From: Vandiemenella viatica
Lineage: Eukaryota > Arthropoda > Insecta > Orthoptera > Morabidae
Assembly: GCA_031002005.1 (NCBI GenBank)
Contig: JARYHS010008074.1
Coordinates: 269,949,930 to 270,013,929, forward strand
Direction: 5' to 3'
Length of the DNA: 64,000 nt
Positions 35,780 to 47,882 of the stretch are shown here, piece by piece. The notes beneath the pieces are model-generated. The model was not told where the DNA came from, did no database searches, and saw only the letters and a list, made by a program, of their open reading frames with translations. Made by a program: the position numbers and the translations under genes. Numbering within the stretch: the first letter of the stretch is position 1; every line of letters begins with the position of its first letter.

Positions 35780-38660
35780 TCTCCCCCCCCCCCCTCCCCC
35801 TTGTCACAGATATTCTACCACCACCGCGCATTGCAGCCTATGCTTCATTCATGTGGCGGATTGGGATGTGGCCACATTTTTCCTCCTGCCATATGTCTCG
35901 CCTCTTACATGATTAATATTCATATCGAAATATTGTGCAATTTGTTTATATTTTTGTGTTTTTACGTGTTTGTCTCACCCTTTTGCCTTCATCTGTGGTA
36001 AGCGACAGGTATCCATTTATTTTTCCCTACCCTATCTCATTTTCAGTGCCTCACGGCAGTTTCTTTGTTTCCACTATCCGAACTGATTACTTATTGAGAA
36101 AAAGTTGGTAGCAAATTGTGAATATGATATTCCCTGGGTCTGGGAGAATATTAGTCAATGTTAGCTGGAGTTCAAATCTACTTGAACCAGTTCATTGAAA
36201 ATGAAAAATATTGCATACAACACAGGGCAGATAGTTGTTTCATTGCTAGGGAATAGATCTTAGATGAAATTCATTTGCTTATACCTTTCATCTGTCACAT
36301 TAAAAGAAACTTAAAACATTTCTTTACTCAGAGTTCACACCTCAAAACTATCATGTATACTCCATAGCCAAGAGAGGAATTTTAGCAAGAAGCAAGGAAA
36401 ATTGCATTTTTGATATGGGCTATATTTTTTTCTGTCAACTTCTCCACGGCCTTGGTTTATAAATTTCTTTATACATTTGTACATCCTATAAGTTCATTAA
36501 GAACCTACCAATACTGAATTCTGACTTTATTTTGAAGTCAGAAAGCTTCTCATCATTACTCAAAGTAGGTTTGTTTATTCTGGGAACATGAATATATGTA
36601 CCTTCTTTTCCAGCTCTTAACTCACAAATCCTTGGTGGAACATAAGTTTTATGATTAAGTCAACCATGTTTATAAACGATTATAGTATCATATGCTTTTT
36701 GTTGTAAATGGGAATTTTAATAAGTTTGGTACTGTTAATTGAAATTAACAGTATCAATTTTACTGGTTTTTGAAAAGTGTAGATAGCAAAAATTTCCCTA
36801 AAAACATCAGTATATAGCTTTAAGTGCCCATATTGTTATAAATTATTTCTCATTAATTGAGCATCCTTTTTCTGCTATATTTAGTGTTCTAGAGGCATAG
36901 GAATAGGACAATATGATGGCTAAATTTTGCTGTGGTAGAATTGCTCTTCACATTTCTTTATTTGTTTCTTTTGCAGTTGCATGTTAATGTTTATCAGATT
37001 GCTTCCAAATAGTTTGATTAATCAATTGTTTCTTAAGAACATGGGAAGCACTTTCTAATAATATGCTACAGTTGTAAGGCAGATTTGTCTTCAGCAATTC
37101 CTATGAAGGTGTAGCCACTTCACTAGATACCTTTCTGATATAAAAATAATCCTTTTGAGGTGCATAGTTACTTGGTCATTTTTGGTTGTGGAGAATTCTT
37201 AACCCTACTAATTTTATTACAATATGCTAACACTCCGACTTAAGTAGCATGATCCAAACAGGTATTTTGATAAATTATCTCATATTATCCTTTCATAAAC
37301 CATCATTTTTGAAATACTTGTTTTTTAATTTTTATTAACAGCTTCTTATATTATTAGATTGTCAATACTTCAGTTTTTTTTCTTTCTTGTATCACCAAAG
37401 TTCATATTTCACTTGCATGAAGTGCTGTACTTCATGCATACAGTTATAGAAAACAGTTATTGAGTCTTAATTCAGTGTTGTACTCTTAATATGGAGACAC
37501 TTTTGTGGTTACTACCTTTATGGTTTTGAGGTTGTATTTGACACTGTTTATAATTTTGCTTTCTAAATAATTGAATTCCAACTACTTCTTTAATCATTTG
37601 CTCAAGCCAGGTGTGTAAGTAGTTAATACTTGGGCTTGAATTTGAGAGGACACTTGTTTTATCCCAGTTGTGGTCATTTTTGTTTTGGTTTTCCACATTT
37701 TCCCAAAATAGTTTCCAGCAAATGATGAAATGATTTCTTCAAAATTCAATTTCTGGATTCCTATCCATCCTTGCGTCCAACCCTCTTCTGGCTTTAATGT
37801 TTGAAATGTTGATGAACTAAGTCCTATGGAAAAAAAATTGTGGTCTATTGCTATTATTGTTAACTCATGACATTTGCCTTCCTTCCACAAATGCCATTCT
37901 TTTAGATGTTGGTTTCTGTCTGTGGCTCATTACATAAATACTTCGGTCAACATCAAACCAATGAATTTTCAACAGTCCCTTCAATTTTGCAGTTGTAACC
38001 CATTTTGTACTAAACACACTTTTAATATTGTATGGACATTTGTGGTAGACTTTTAAGTTTTGATACCCACTCTCTCACAAGTGTTCCAACAACAATGATC
38101 AAGCATTAATAATATCCTGCAATTATCCACCTGGTTTGACACATCAATTACTTGCACATATAACATACCAGTCAGTACGATCCTCAACCATCACACAACT
38201 GTGTAAGACCGATCGTAATTTGTTTTTTTTTCATCCAATTATTCTTAGGTCTTGGATATGTGATTTTCTATTCTTTTTTAATTACCAGAAAAATCTGATG
38301 AAATTTTATTCAGTTACGTTGTGCAATGTGAAGCTCTTATTGTAGTGATGAAATCTTAAGATTATGTATGGTAAAAAGAATTACCCGTCAGTATGGCTGA
38401 ATGTACTGTGGCGCTTTATACTGGATTGAGGAGGTATAGCAGGATAGAATCAAGTCCTGGTTCCCACACACTGGCCATTCTGAGTGCGGTTCTCTGCAAT
38501 CACCAAGAAGAATGTCAGGAAAATACCCAATTTCTACCTCATAAACTATACATTACTCAAACAAAAAATACACTTAGTGCACACGGAATCTAGTTACACT
38601 TTTTGCAGACAGATAGCAACACAAATTTCCTTCCTGGGAGATTTCGGGCTCAGCAACAAG
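35780..38660. other. Intronic sequence, no recognised element
   Basis: A+T-rich DNA. The longest minus-strand open segment (37594-37890, 98 codons) has normal composition but no motif I recognise. It could be the remains of an unknown transposon. No splice-supported exon seen. Confidence 0.4.
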
Positions 38661-38684
38661 TTAAGCCTCGTACTCACTAGCGAG

Positions 38685-38911
38685 CTGTAACTGTAACCGT
38701 TGCATGTTACTGTTACCAAATACGGTAGTGAGTACGTGGCTCGCGAGCCTGGCAGGGGCGGAACGTATTACATTCACAGCGAGCCGACATGAAAAACCTC
38801 CACATTCTGTAACTGTAACCATTTCACGTTACTGTTACCATGAACTATAGTGAGTACGTGGCTTGCGAACATGCCGCGAGCGGAACGCGTTGCATTCGCA
38901 GTGAGCTGACG
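38685..38911. repeat. Harbinger subterminal repeats, left end
   Basis: Two direct copies of about 103 bp, 125 bp apart (38685-38788 and 38810-38911). Each has CTGTAACTGTAACC, a TTACTGTTACCA block, TAGTGAGTACGTGG and a GC-rich GCGAGC...GCGGAACG segment. Related blocks with GTTACTGTATCTG and AGTGAGTA recur in inverted form near the right end (about 46990-47195). Such subterminal repeats are usual transposase-binding sites. That role is inference. Confidence 0.75.
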
Positions 38912-39015
38912 ACTGTCGGTTTTTGCTATGAATCAAAGGGTGTTCGCAGTGCATTCGTGGACGTCAAGAGTGAAGGTTGTTGCACACTGTGAACCTACCA
39001 GTATCCTCAAGCGTC

Positions 39016-39410
39016 ATGAGTGAATGGACAGAAGATAAATGTCTTCAGCTGATAGAAGCCTATCACAAAACCAGTGTCCTATGAAATCCCAAGTATTGGC
39101 AGCCTTAATTTTGCAAGGCTAAATAAACCTTTAAATAAATAAATTATTTCAATTATTATTATTGATCATTAATAAATAAAAAAAAAATTATTTGTAGGTG
39201 GAGGACGTCAATGGTAACACAAAAACACAGTGACTCTGCACTATGTAAACCATTCAATAAAAAGCTAAAACTAGATCAGAAATTACAAATGCTGAAGGAG
39301 GCTTTTCAAAATACTGAAAAATGCGGTAGATAAACCGAAACAGGATACGGAACTACAATCTTTCTTTGATTTTATACAGGAAACATTGATAACTATACCA
39401 AGGAAATAAA
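39016..39410 (+). pseudogene. Harbinger Myb/MADF-type DNA-binding protein, broken
   Basis: Starts ATG at 39016. MSEWTEDKCLQLIEAYHKT, then SVL*NPKYW, matches the MADF/Myb-like N-terminus of Harbinger accessory proteins (W....C..LI..Y...PVLW.PK). The TGA at 39082-39084 replaces the conserved Trp codon. A later segment near 39258-39410, KLKLDQKLQMLKEAFQ followed by FFDFIQETL, looks like the C-terminal helical region. A further Ser/Pro-rich open stretch runs at 39435-39665. Between them is A+T-rich sequence that may have been an intron. Confidence 0.7.
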
Positions 39411-40069
39411 AAATGCAATTCAACATGAAATATTTTGCGTGCTGATCGAGGACATTATAACTCCATACAATATTATGGTTATTACTCTACTACACAAGCT
39501 CCACACCCTTCAGCATCTTCCTCCACTGTAAATCCAGACATAGCTTGCCCATCCACTTCTTCCCAAAATAAAAACCAAAAAACTCCTCTGCACAACCCGC
39601 CATACTCCCTACACAGCAACAATTGCGTGTATTCATCGGATATAAGTTTTGAAAATTATGTATGATTTAAAAAAATTATTATTGAACTAGCATTTGCCCA
39701 CTGCTTCACGCGCGCGTGCCGTGGCAGGTGTATAAATTATTTACCGATTTTATTCTCTTATCAGACATTAACGTGGAAAGGCATGAACTGTTAATGTATT
39801 CTGAATAGTTTCGTTTGTTTCGGTTAATATGTTAGGTTCGGTTTTCATACTGATGTCAGAGAGTTGTTTTATTCATATTTTAACGTTATGCAATTGATTC
39901 AATAGTAGAAAAGGTTCCTGAAAAATTAACAGTAGTAATTCGTGGTTGTAATTATTGTGCGAAGTATAAACATTTATTGTTTAGAAAGGCTTTCATTTTT
40001 GCGTTATAAGTAAATAAAGCAATGCTTAAGAGAAATAATATACTATCTTCAGCATACTTCGTAGGTCAC

Positions 40070-43000
40070 TCATTGTAATGCCTCTATGTAGACCACATTT
40101 CTGGTCTGATTGTTCATTGTACATATGTACAGGCGTGATCTGCCACTCACCCTGGAGCAAGCAACGTATAGCTGGCCGTGCGAGAAACATGGTGTCCGAA
40201 GATCAATGCCTATGGTTCCTAGTGTCAGTCCCTGAGACTTGTTAATTGTCATGGCAAAACATAACGTTACGGGAAATTGTAGGCACTTAAATTTGAACAG
40301 GAAGTTTGAAGGAACCAATGGTATTCATGGAATGAATACTTCTTCTCCTCGTCCACATCCTGTTAAAATAACGGCCTCAATGATGTTTTTGTGCAATGAT
40401 TTCACCAGAAGTCTAGTCCCATTGCACAGCTGTGGTGGTGATATGTTTCTCATTAGCATAATTGGAGTACCAACTTTTATATTCAGTTCTTGTGCGGGTA
40501 GACCAGATGCGCTGAGGGAATTTAAGAACTCGGTTGGGTAAGTAGTCTCGTCAGCTTGATCTTCAACCGTGTTTATAGCGACGTAAGTCATCGACGTTGT
40601 TTTGATCATAACCAGGATATACTTATTGATGACATTCACGTCTTCATTCCTGGGTGCCAGTATCACACGTTCACAAAACCAAGATTTTTCTTTGTTGGTA
40701 ATATTTACTATGTCAGGATACACACTCGAAATTAGATCATCAATGTTTGGCAACATAATACAAAGTGACAAAGTCAATTTTATTTCTCCGTTTATTTCTG
40801 GCATGGTTCCTTCGCCAATTGCTAACAGAATTTTGGAAAATTGTTGAGACTCGGGATCTGTTCGGAGATATGTTCTCATGTTCGTTTTAAAAGAATACTT
40901 TTGTATGCTGAACGATAAAGATGACTGTTTTATACATGCATTCACTTCATCCGCCCTTGTACCTCTTTGCACTACAGGTAGCGTTTGGCGGAAATCTCCA
41001 GAAAAAAGAAATTTAATGCCACCCATTATTTCTGTTATTATTACGAATGTCTCGTAACGAACGATCAACAGCCTCAATTGCATTTTTGTATGCCATAGTG
41101 CATTCGTCCCATATAATAAGTTCACATGTTCTGATATCTCCGGCTTTGTTACCTTGTTTGTATATGTCACATACTGCACTGTCATTGAACTCGATGTTCA
41201 GTGGAATATTGAAGCAGGAATGCGCGGTCTTCCCTCTTGGTAGCAACGTTGCTGCAATACCTGATGATGCTACAGCTAACACATTTTTATGTTCGCTACG
41301 CACTTTATTTAGTAATAGATTTACCACGAATGTCTTTCCTGTTCCTCCTGGCACATCCAGAAAGAATATTTTCCCTTTATTGCACCTGACAGAATCCATG
41401 ATTTCTTCATATACCAGTTGTTGTTCGGCATTGAGTTCCGCTCCTTTCTCTTTTGCGAGAAGCGCTAATTGATTGATGTCATAACCTGTTCCCTCTTCAT
41501 TTATATTCTTTGATTTGTTCTCCATTGTAGGCCTCGGCAGTCCGTTGTGCTCTAGAGTATTGCCCCCAATAGAGGTTACCACGTCCTATAACTTTAGAAG
41601 GCACCTATTTGTAACTTCCAGATTGTAGTTGTGGTTGTTTTTATGGGACTCGTTACATATGATTTCACTCATTACGTCATGGGCAAGGTTCTCTTGATAT
41701 TTCAACCATAGTTGGTTAGGGTTGGACAGGTTGCAGAAAAACCAACATTACAGCAAACAATTTTCTCAGTTTAGGCGTACTATCACTGAGGCATGCCTCT
41801 TCTAAAGCATTATCCCAGTGACTATCAGATTCCAGCAAATTTCTAGCGACGCATGCCGCTTGATAGGTAACGTGTTCAAAACTATCAACAGATCTCAGAT
41901 CGGCAAAGGAGGTAGGTCCTCGTACAGTATTAAGTAGTAGTCTAAGATAAAAACATTCACTGTTTTTTGGGTGGACGGTGTATACTCTACCCAGTGCCTT
42001 TTCCTTATAGACATCAGGATGGTTTGGAACTGGGGTACCCCTTCGTCTTCTGTTGAAAACTCCTGTTTGTTTGTTGAAGGTGTAATGTGCAGGAACTTCC
42101 TCGTACAACAAAGTTTTGTCAAATGTGTCTTGCTTGCACAGTTGAAAGAATGCAAGAAGTGTGGTATTTCTAGGTTTGCTCACTTGTTGTTGGATATTGG
42201 ATGGGAGAAAATAAATTCGCTGTCCATTTTCCAAGTGGACATCCAAATGAAAAACTGGTGGAAATCTTTCGTGGATTGGGAATGATAAAATTCGCCACTG
42301 AACAGCACCAAAAATCTTTTTCTTTATTAGGAGATCCATTAGTTTCTTTAATTTCAAATGAAAGACACGAGAGATAATATCGTGATGTGCGTAAGATACC
42401 TGACCTTCACAAAGTTCGTTCTTAATTTCATCCCACTTTGGGTTGGTAGTGATTGTTATAAATAAATCAGGACCCCCATACTTCCGTACATAAACAAACG
42501 CGTCTTGGCTGCGTTCGTGCATATAGCGGGGTCCACCCGTGAAACTTGATGGCAATATGACCATTTTACCGATATCTTCGATAGCAACGTCTTGCCTCAG
42601 AGCATCTTGTAAATGTATGTAATTCTCTGCTCGTAAACGGCTTTGGTGAGTTCTTATGTACAAGAGACGTTCTGATTCTATTTTAGCAAACATATCAACC
42701 AAATACTGATTAAGTAATTGGTGAAACAGGAGCAAATAATTTATTGTCCCTTCTCTAACCATTAAACGGTAGGCGTAAAATTGAAGGGCAGATGTTTTTT
42801 TTACTCGTTTTTACACCAGACAATAGATTAACATTGTAAAGATCAAAATGGTATCCATCCTCACCTCGACAAAACATTAGCGGGTATTGTAGAGAGTCAT
42901 ACGCATGATTTGTTTCGCTGATGCGCTGCAAACGATTATCACAAGTGCGAAGAACAATATCACGAGTTCCACGATGCTCATTCACCAAAACTGCAGCTAC

Positions 43001-44255
43001 CTCATTAGCCGCTGGCTCGTTGTAGCGGCCACTGTGCGAATTACGAGGTTTGTGGTCCGCGCTTATTACCACATGGTAATTATGTTGATCGCCTGTCAGG
43101 AATAGATTGCAAAGCATTCTTGAAAGCGCGAACGTATTGGTTATTATCGTGTAGGAGACTTTGCAGTTCCACGATAATAGTTCGATCTAAATTTGTAAAA
43201 CCCGAAATGCGTGCTTCGACTTGTGCTTGATAATCTGAAATGAAATAAATTTGCAGGAACTTTGATGGTGTATTTTTTGTGGGTAACAATGATCCAATGA
43301 GGTGGTAAACCTGACACTGAACTTTGAAGGTTGGTATGAAGTTTCCTTCCCTTATTTCCTTTCCTCCAAAGGAAGTCATCTGAAAAGCACTATTGTAGGC
43401 ACGCACATGTTTCAAAAAGTGTTTTGATTTGTTATGTTCTCCTATTAAGAGAGATTTTAATGGGTCTGGTGGATCGTGAAGAGGTTCTAGCTTGACCTTA
43501 CCAAAGGAGCAACATAAACCATTCCTTTCAGCTTTCCATTTTAAAGCTCCACATTGTCTGCATACTTTTGTCATGCCTCCAATATTTCCAAATTCAGCAT
43601 AATTAAAACCAACTTCGTAGTTAAATCCACTAATAAATTTATTTTCCCATGGAACTACTTGCTGATTTATATCACATACAATTGACCCTTCACCGTCTAA
43701 GAGAGATACCCGTACTGTAGGTCCTCTAAGCATTTCATCAGCTTGGTGCAAATCAGATTGTTCACTGCTTTGCTCCTGTGAAATCTGTTTATTTTCTACA
43801 AGTTCTTCACACATTGCATTCACAAAATGCCCTTGTGACTGATGTTCTATTGCGTCTTGCAGAGCTTTTTTATTTTTAAGACGCATCTGCACTTGACGTT
43901 CACGCTCCATCCGTAAACGCTTTGTTCGGTTATTGCTAGTTTCAGTTGCTCTAGCCAAAGCCTGAGAAACCCTTTCATGGTTCAAACGACATTCTTTCTT
44001 CTGTGCGCTTTCAGAAGCTATGGATTTAGCGTATAGAAACTGGTTATAGGTCAATCGCTTTTCTCGGTGCAGGTTACTTTCATTTGCTCTAGCTATTTCA
44101 TCTCGTTCTCTTTGACGTTGCAGACGATGTTGTCGGCCTATTTCACTCTCATTTAGCCGATTTCGGTGACATCTTTTAGCTGCAGAAGTTGACTCCGGCA
44201 GATTAGATCTCTTTCGCAAGGGCATATCATAAATTTTTATACTTACCCAACTCAC
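40070..44255 (-). pseudogene. Helitron Rep-helicase, frameshifted and missing Rep core
   Basis: Segments in order: an Arg-rich basic N-terminus with repeated A.ES..R..RL units; CRQCGALKWKAER; ADHKPRNSHSGRYNEPAANE; SSFTGGPRYMHERSQDAFVY and FITITTNPKW (Rep block 1). Then KKKIFGAV joins directly to QWRILSFPIHERFPPV. The HUH motif and two-Tyr region normally between these blocks are absent, with the frame kept. The Pif1-type helicase follows, with GGTGKT near 41345 (Walker A), IIWDECTM (Walker B), FSGDFRQTLPVV and AMTINKSQGLTL. There are at least four frame changes, plus a TGA near 40327 in the helicase. Not functional. Confidence 0.9.
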
Positions 44256-44300
44256 AGCACTAACAATTAAAACGTTTTCACAGCTGCAATTATCACTATG

Positions 44301-44720
44301 CGTGAACTTTGGCTGCGAGTATATAGATGAGCATAAACTTGTTTACAATATAGAATATCTGTGGTAGTAATAAATAATATTATTTCTGAAAGCAATATTT
44401 AACTCAGCTAAAACATAATGTTTTTAAATACTGATATGGAGGATTCCACGTTAACCGTGGTACCGAAAATTTAAATGGATATATAACAGTTGTAACGTTA
44501 AGAAAGCTGATATTATAATCATTATGTGTAATTTTTTTTTGGCGATTTTATGTGTAAACTTTGCCTGGGATTATATAGCTTGGTATAAGCTTTGTTAAGG
44601 ATGTATCTGTGGATATAATGAAAAATATTGTTACGATGATACTTAACTAAAAAATGTTTATTTTTAAATGTGGATACCGAGGATTGCAACATAACCGCGG
44701 TGCCATAAATTTATGTAAAT
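44301..44720. repeat. Tandem duplication in Helitron, about 180-bp units
   Basis: 44301-44478 and 44553-44720 align with an offset of about 240-252 bp. Matches include GTGAACTTTG/TGTAAACTTTG, ATCTGTGG and CCGTGGTACCG/CCGCGGTGCC, with AAATTTA after it. Well diverged, so older than the 600-bp duplication beside it. Confidence 0.7.
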
Positions 44721-44759
44721 ATAGCAGTAATCTACGACTTAGTCCTCTTGGAAGTGTGC

Positions 44760-45878
44760 TGAAATATAAAAATTCATTACCAATAATCACAGCATCTCAA
44801 TTTTTTCTGATTTATTTATTTTTTGTTGTTTGGATATTGGTTTTTATTTTATGTTGATACCCCATCAATTATTCCTGCTTTAAAATAGAAATTTACGTGA
44901 ATTGGAGCTACTCTTGATTTCAAATCGTCGTATCATTACTGTCATTATTTCAGTCAGATATAATTAATCAAAAAATGTCGAGATGTGATCATGGTACAGT
45001 TTATGTAGTAATGTGCATGTAACTGAAACAATTATTTCTGAGTGGCAACATTATGGCAAGTTGTGAATCGCTTGAAATGCAACCTGACAGCTGATATGAT
45101 GCTTTGTTATAGGCCTAAGAGACGATGCCTGCAGCTTTATAATCTACGCAGTGTAGCACTAGGATATGAAACATTTTTAATTTAAGTTTCTTTCATTATA
45201 GCCATATTTTCTATGTAATTATTTCAGTCGCATGTAAGTACCTGGCGAAACAACAGCCTGGACCAGATGACAATTGACTCGTTTTGTTTAGCATCAGGCA
45301 TAACGGGTTTAGTTTTAAAATTTACGCGGTGTAGAATAGAATTTTAGGATGCCTAGTTATATTTGAAATAAAAATTCGTTACCAATAATCACAGCATCTC
45401 AATTTTTTCTGAGTTATTTATTTTTTGCTGTTTGGATATTGGTTTTTATTTTATGTTGATACACCATCAATTATTCCTGCTTTAAAATAAAAATTTACAT
45501 GAATTGAAGTTAATCTTGGTTTCAAATCGTCGTATCATTATTATCATTATTTCAGTCAGATATAATTAATTCAAAAATGTCAAAATGGATCACGGTGCAG
45601 TATATGTACTAATGTGCATGTAACTCAAGCAATTATTTCTGAGTGGCAAAATTATCGCAAGTTGTAAATCGATTGAAATGCAACCTGACAGCTGATGACA
45701 GCTGATATGCTTTGTTATAGGCCAACGGGACGATGCTTTTAGCTTTATAATTTACGCGGTGTAGCATTAGGATATGAAATTTTTTTATTTGAGTTTCTTT
45801 CAATATATCCGTATTTTCTATGTAATTATTTGAGTCGCATGTACCTGAATTTTCGGATGCCTAGTTATATTTGCACGT
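44760..45878. repeat. Tandem direct repeat in Helitron, about 600 and 510 bp
   Basis: Unit 1 (about 44760-45366) and unit 2 (about 45367-45878) share long near-identical blocks 602 bp apart: ACCAATAATCACAGCATCTC at 44779 and 45381, then CCATCAATTATTCCTGC, TCAGTCAGATATAATTAAT and GATGCCTAGTTATATTTG at the unit ends. Unit 2 lacks about 90 bp near its end. No coding capacity. It lies between the Helitron 5' terminus and its gene. Confidence 0.85.
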
Positions 45879-46552
45879 TATAGCCACGACGAATAAAGTA
45901 CTTCCAAATATGTGCAATTCCACACAAGTCATTATGAAAGAAGTATGTTTTATTACTTGCTGATATTTATAATAGCTGTTTTTCAGACATCGCTCTTCGA
46001 GAAAAAACTGAATTTCATATTAAGTATTGGCTTTTTGTGGCTGTATTGTACAGCGTTCACGTAGCAATTTTGTTCCAGAGACAAACTGTATAACAGTCTA
46101 CCAGAGACAATACATGTCTTCAATATTAGTAATATAACTTTTTCGTAATTCAACAGACCTGTTACGATTCAAGTAAATGCTGATTATACTTGATTCACGT
46201 ATTCTTTTTATTTTGAAGTACTGCGGTCCAGAAAAATGAAACGCAGAAGTAAAAAAAAAAAAAAAAAGGGAAATCCTAAATTTTGTCAGGTCTTTTTATG
46301 AAAGGAGTGACCGTCTGAATGTGTATAATTATCTGTGGTCTACAGTTTCACATTTCTGAAGTTTTTTACTGACTTGCTTCTTCCCATGGTACATATTAGT
46401 CGTTAGCTACTTCTGCAGATGTTGATCATCAACATTAGCTTTAAAAATTTGGAAACGCCATGCAAATTGATGCGGTAGTTTTTGCGTTATTAGAGATCAC
46501 GCCTCACTACAAACGCAGCTTGCTTACAGATTTATAATAGTATAGATAAAGG

Positions 46553-46920
46553 ATCGCCTTGATTTATTCTTTCAAAGCTCCTATCAGCGCCTGGCACACT
46601 TCAGGGACAATTGAGCTTATGGCTTGTTTGGAAATGGAAAAGGATATTGTAAACTTGTAAAAGAATCATCAGTAGCTAAGTATCTCAGTGTCACAGCTAA
46701 TCTGTCTTGAACCAACACTGCTTCTCCGAAGGCTTCTTGGGTCCAATTATGTTCATTAGAAATTCAAAATCAGTTGGAGAGATTCTTGTGAAATTTTTGT
46801 AATAACCATTCATTCGTTGATTTCTTAAAAGAAGTATTAGATAATTTCTTTCTCTATTCATTCCATGAATAAGCCATCTTCATGGTCGTTTATAATCATC
46901 CAGTAATGCATAAACAAGTA
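46553..46920 (-). pseudogene. HARBI1-like transposase, N-terminal half
   Basis: Minus-strand frames give LLRNQRMNGYYKNFTRISPT and DFEFLMNIIGP (family YR..LRM....F..LL..V.P). After a frame change come DRLAVTLRYLAT, DSFTSLQYPF and QAISSIVPEVCQALIGALKE (family ERLA.TLRFLATG.SFTSL.Y.FR.S..TIS.I..EVC..I...L). The catalytic DDE region should follow, but the sequence stops at the Helitron edge and does not resume on its other side. Confidence 0.8.
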
Positions 46921-47565
46921 AGTATGCTGCACAAGTGAGAGACACTTCGTCCGACATCGCGGGGCTCCAAACGAACACTGCAGATAGAGTCGGCTTGTCG
47001 TTACGGTTACAGTGATCATTCACACTAGAACCTCGTTACTGTATCTGTTCTGTTACAGTTACAATTCGGTAGTGAGTATGCTCAGTGAGGTGGCTCAGTG
47101 TTCGTCGTGATTGAAGTTCTTTTTACGCGTCCACACTAGGACGTGGTTACTGTATCTGCTGGTTGCAGTTACAGCTCGCTAGTGAGTACCCAGCTTTAGC
47201 AAAAACACAGTATGTTGCATCGTGAAAAAAGCTGACGCTCACAATAGCAGGATAGGTACAAGAAAGAAGAAGAAAAAGAAGAATTCTGTATTGCCTACTG
47301 GTTGCCTATACCTCATTGAATAGCTGAAAGGTCTTCTAAATCAGTAGTGTCGTTGCAATTCTTCTTTCTCTTAGCTTTCCTTCCTTCCTTTTCTCGTCTA
47401 TTCTTCTCATTTTACTTTACATCTGGGTTGGTTTATTCTAAGGAAAACTCCCCCTTTGTTGTGCCATCTAACTTGATGTTGATCTTGTGTTGTATGCCAT
47501 TCGGATTGGGGTAAATATTTTGTTTAGCTGACATCACATCACATCACATATTAGATGACTGTTTG

Positions 47566-47874
47566 GGTTTAATTCTAGATGGGGATACCGCTGCCTCGCG
47601 ACTGTTAACGTGACTTCACGTTCACGTACAGTCATCTCCGTAAAATACGTGTTATTACTTGTCGAAGTTAACAGCAGATAATTTATTATTGAAATGTGAG
47701 CTTCACCTGAAACATTGAACATCCGGTTGTGTTATCGGACATCTGTGGCCGCTTACCAGCGGCCGCCTGCCTCTGATCTACCTTCGGGATATCAGTTTAT
47801 GTTGATATTGTATAGCTTTAAATTATTGTGACCGAGCGTAGCGAGGCAGCGGTATCCCCATCTAGAATTAAACC
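47566..47874. repeat. 309-bp MITE with perfect 34-bp TIRs
   Basis: 47566-47599 (from GGTTTAATTCTAGATGGGG through ATACCGCTGCCTCGC) is the exact reverse complement of 47841-47874. Flanking direct repeats ACTGTTTG lie at 47558-47565 and 47875-47882, extendable to 9 bp (ACTGTTTGG) if the element is one base shorter. No coding sequence. A duplication of 8-9 bp with GG ends could fit Merlin- or Mutator-like elements. hAT is less likely because the ends are not CA(G/T). Perfect TIRs point to a young insertion. Confidence 0.92.
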
Positions 47875-47882
47875 ACTGTTTG

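Larger units (their letters stand above)
39687..46546 (-). mobile_element. Helitron, complete ends, about 6.86 kb
   Basis: On the minus strand it begins TCTATACTATTATAAATC (46546) preceded by A. It ends GGGCAAATGCTAG (39687) followed by T. That gives the Helitron 5'-TC, 3'-CTAG and insertion between A and T. A palindrome CACGCGCGCGTG (39707-39718) lies 16 bp inside the 3' end, the expected hairpin position. It encodes a broken Rep-helicase (44255-40070). It lies wholly inside the Harbinger element. The 2.3 kb between the 5' end and the first ATG contain two tandem duplications. Confidence 0.93.
38664..47195. mobile_element. PIF/Harbinger DNA transposon hosting a Helitron
   Basis: Terminal inverted repeats AGCCTCGTACTCACTAGCGA (38664) and, reversed at 47195, AGCTGGGTACTCACTAGCGA share about 35 bp. 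3-bp direct repeats TTA flank them (38661-38663 and 47196-47198), the TWA target of Harbinger elements. Inside are a Myb/MADF-type protein gene on the plus strand (39016 on) and a HARBI1-like transposase on the minus strand (46553-46920), the two-gene content of the superfamily. The catalytic C-terminal half of the transposase is missing. 39687-46546 is a Helitron insertion, so the element itself is only about 1.7 kb. Confidence 0.88.

Noticed and set aside
37594..37890. 98-codon minus-strand open frame with ordinary composition
   Set aside because: No motif recognised and flanking frames are closed. It may be an old element but I cannot support a call.
47534..47722. 62-codon minus-strand open frame
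   Set aside because: Falls across the terminal repeat of the short MITE and has no protein features.
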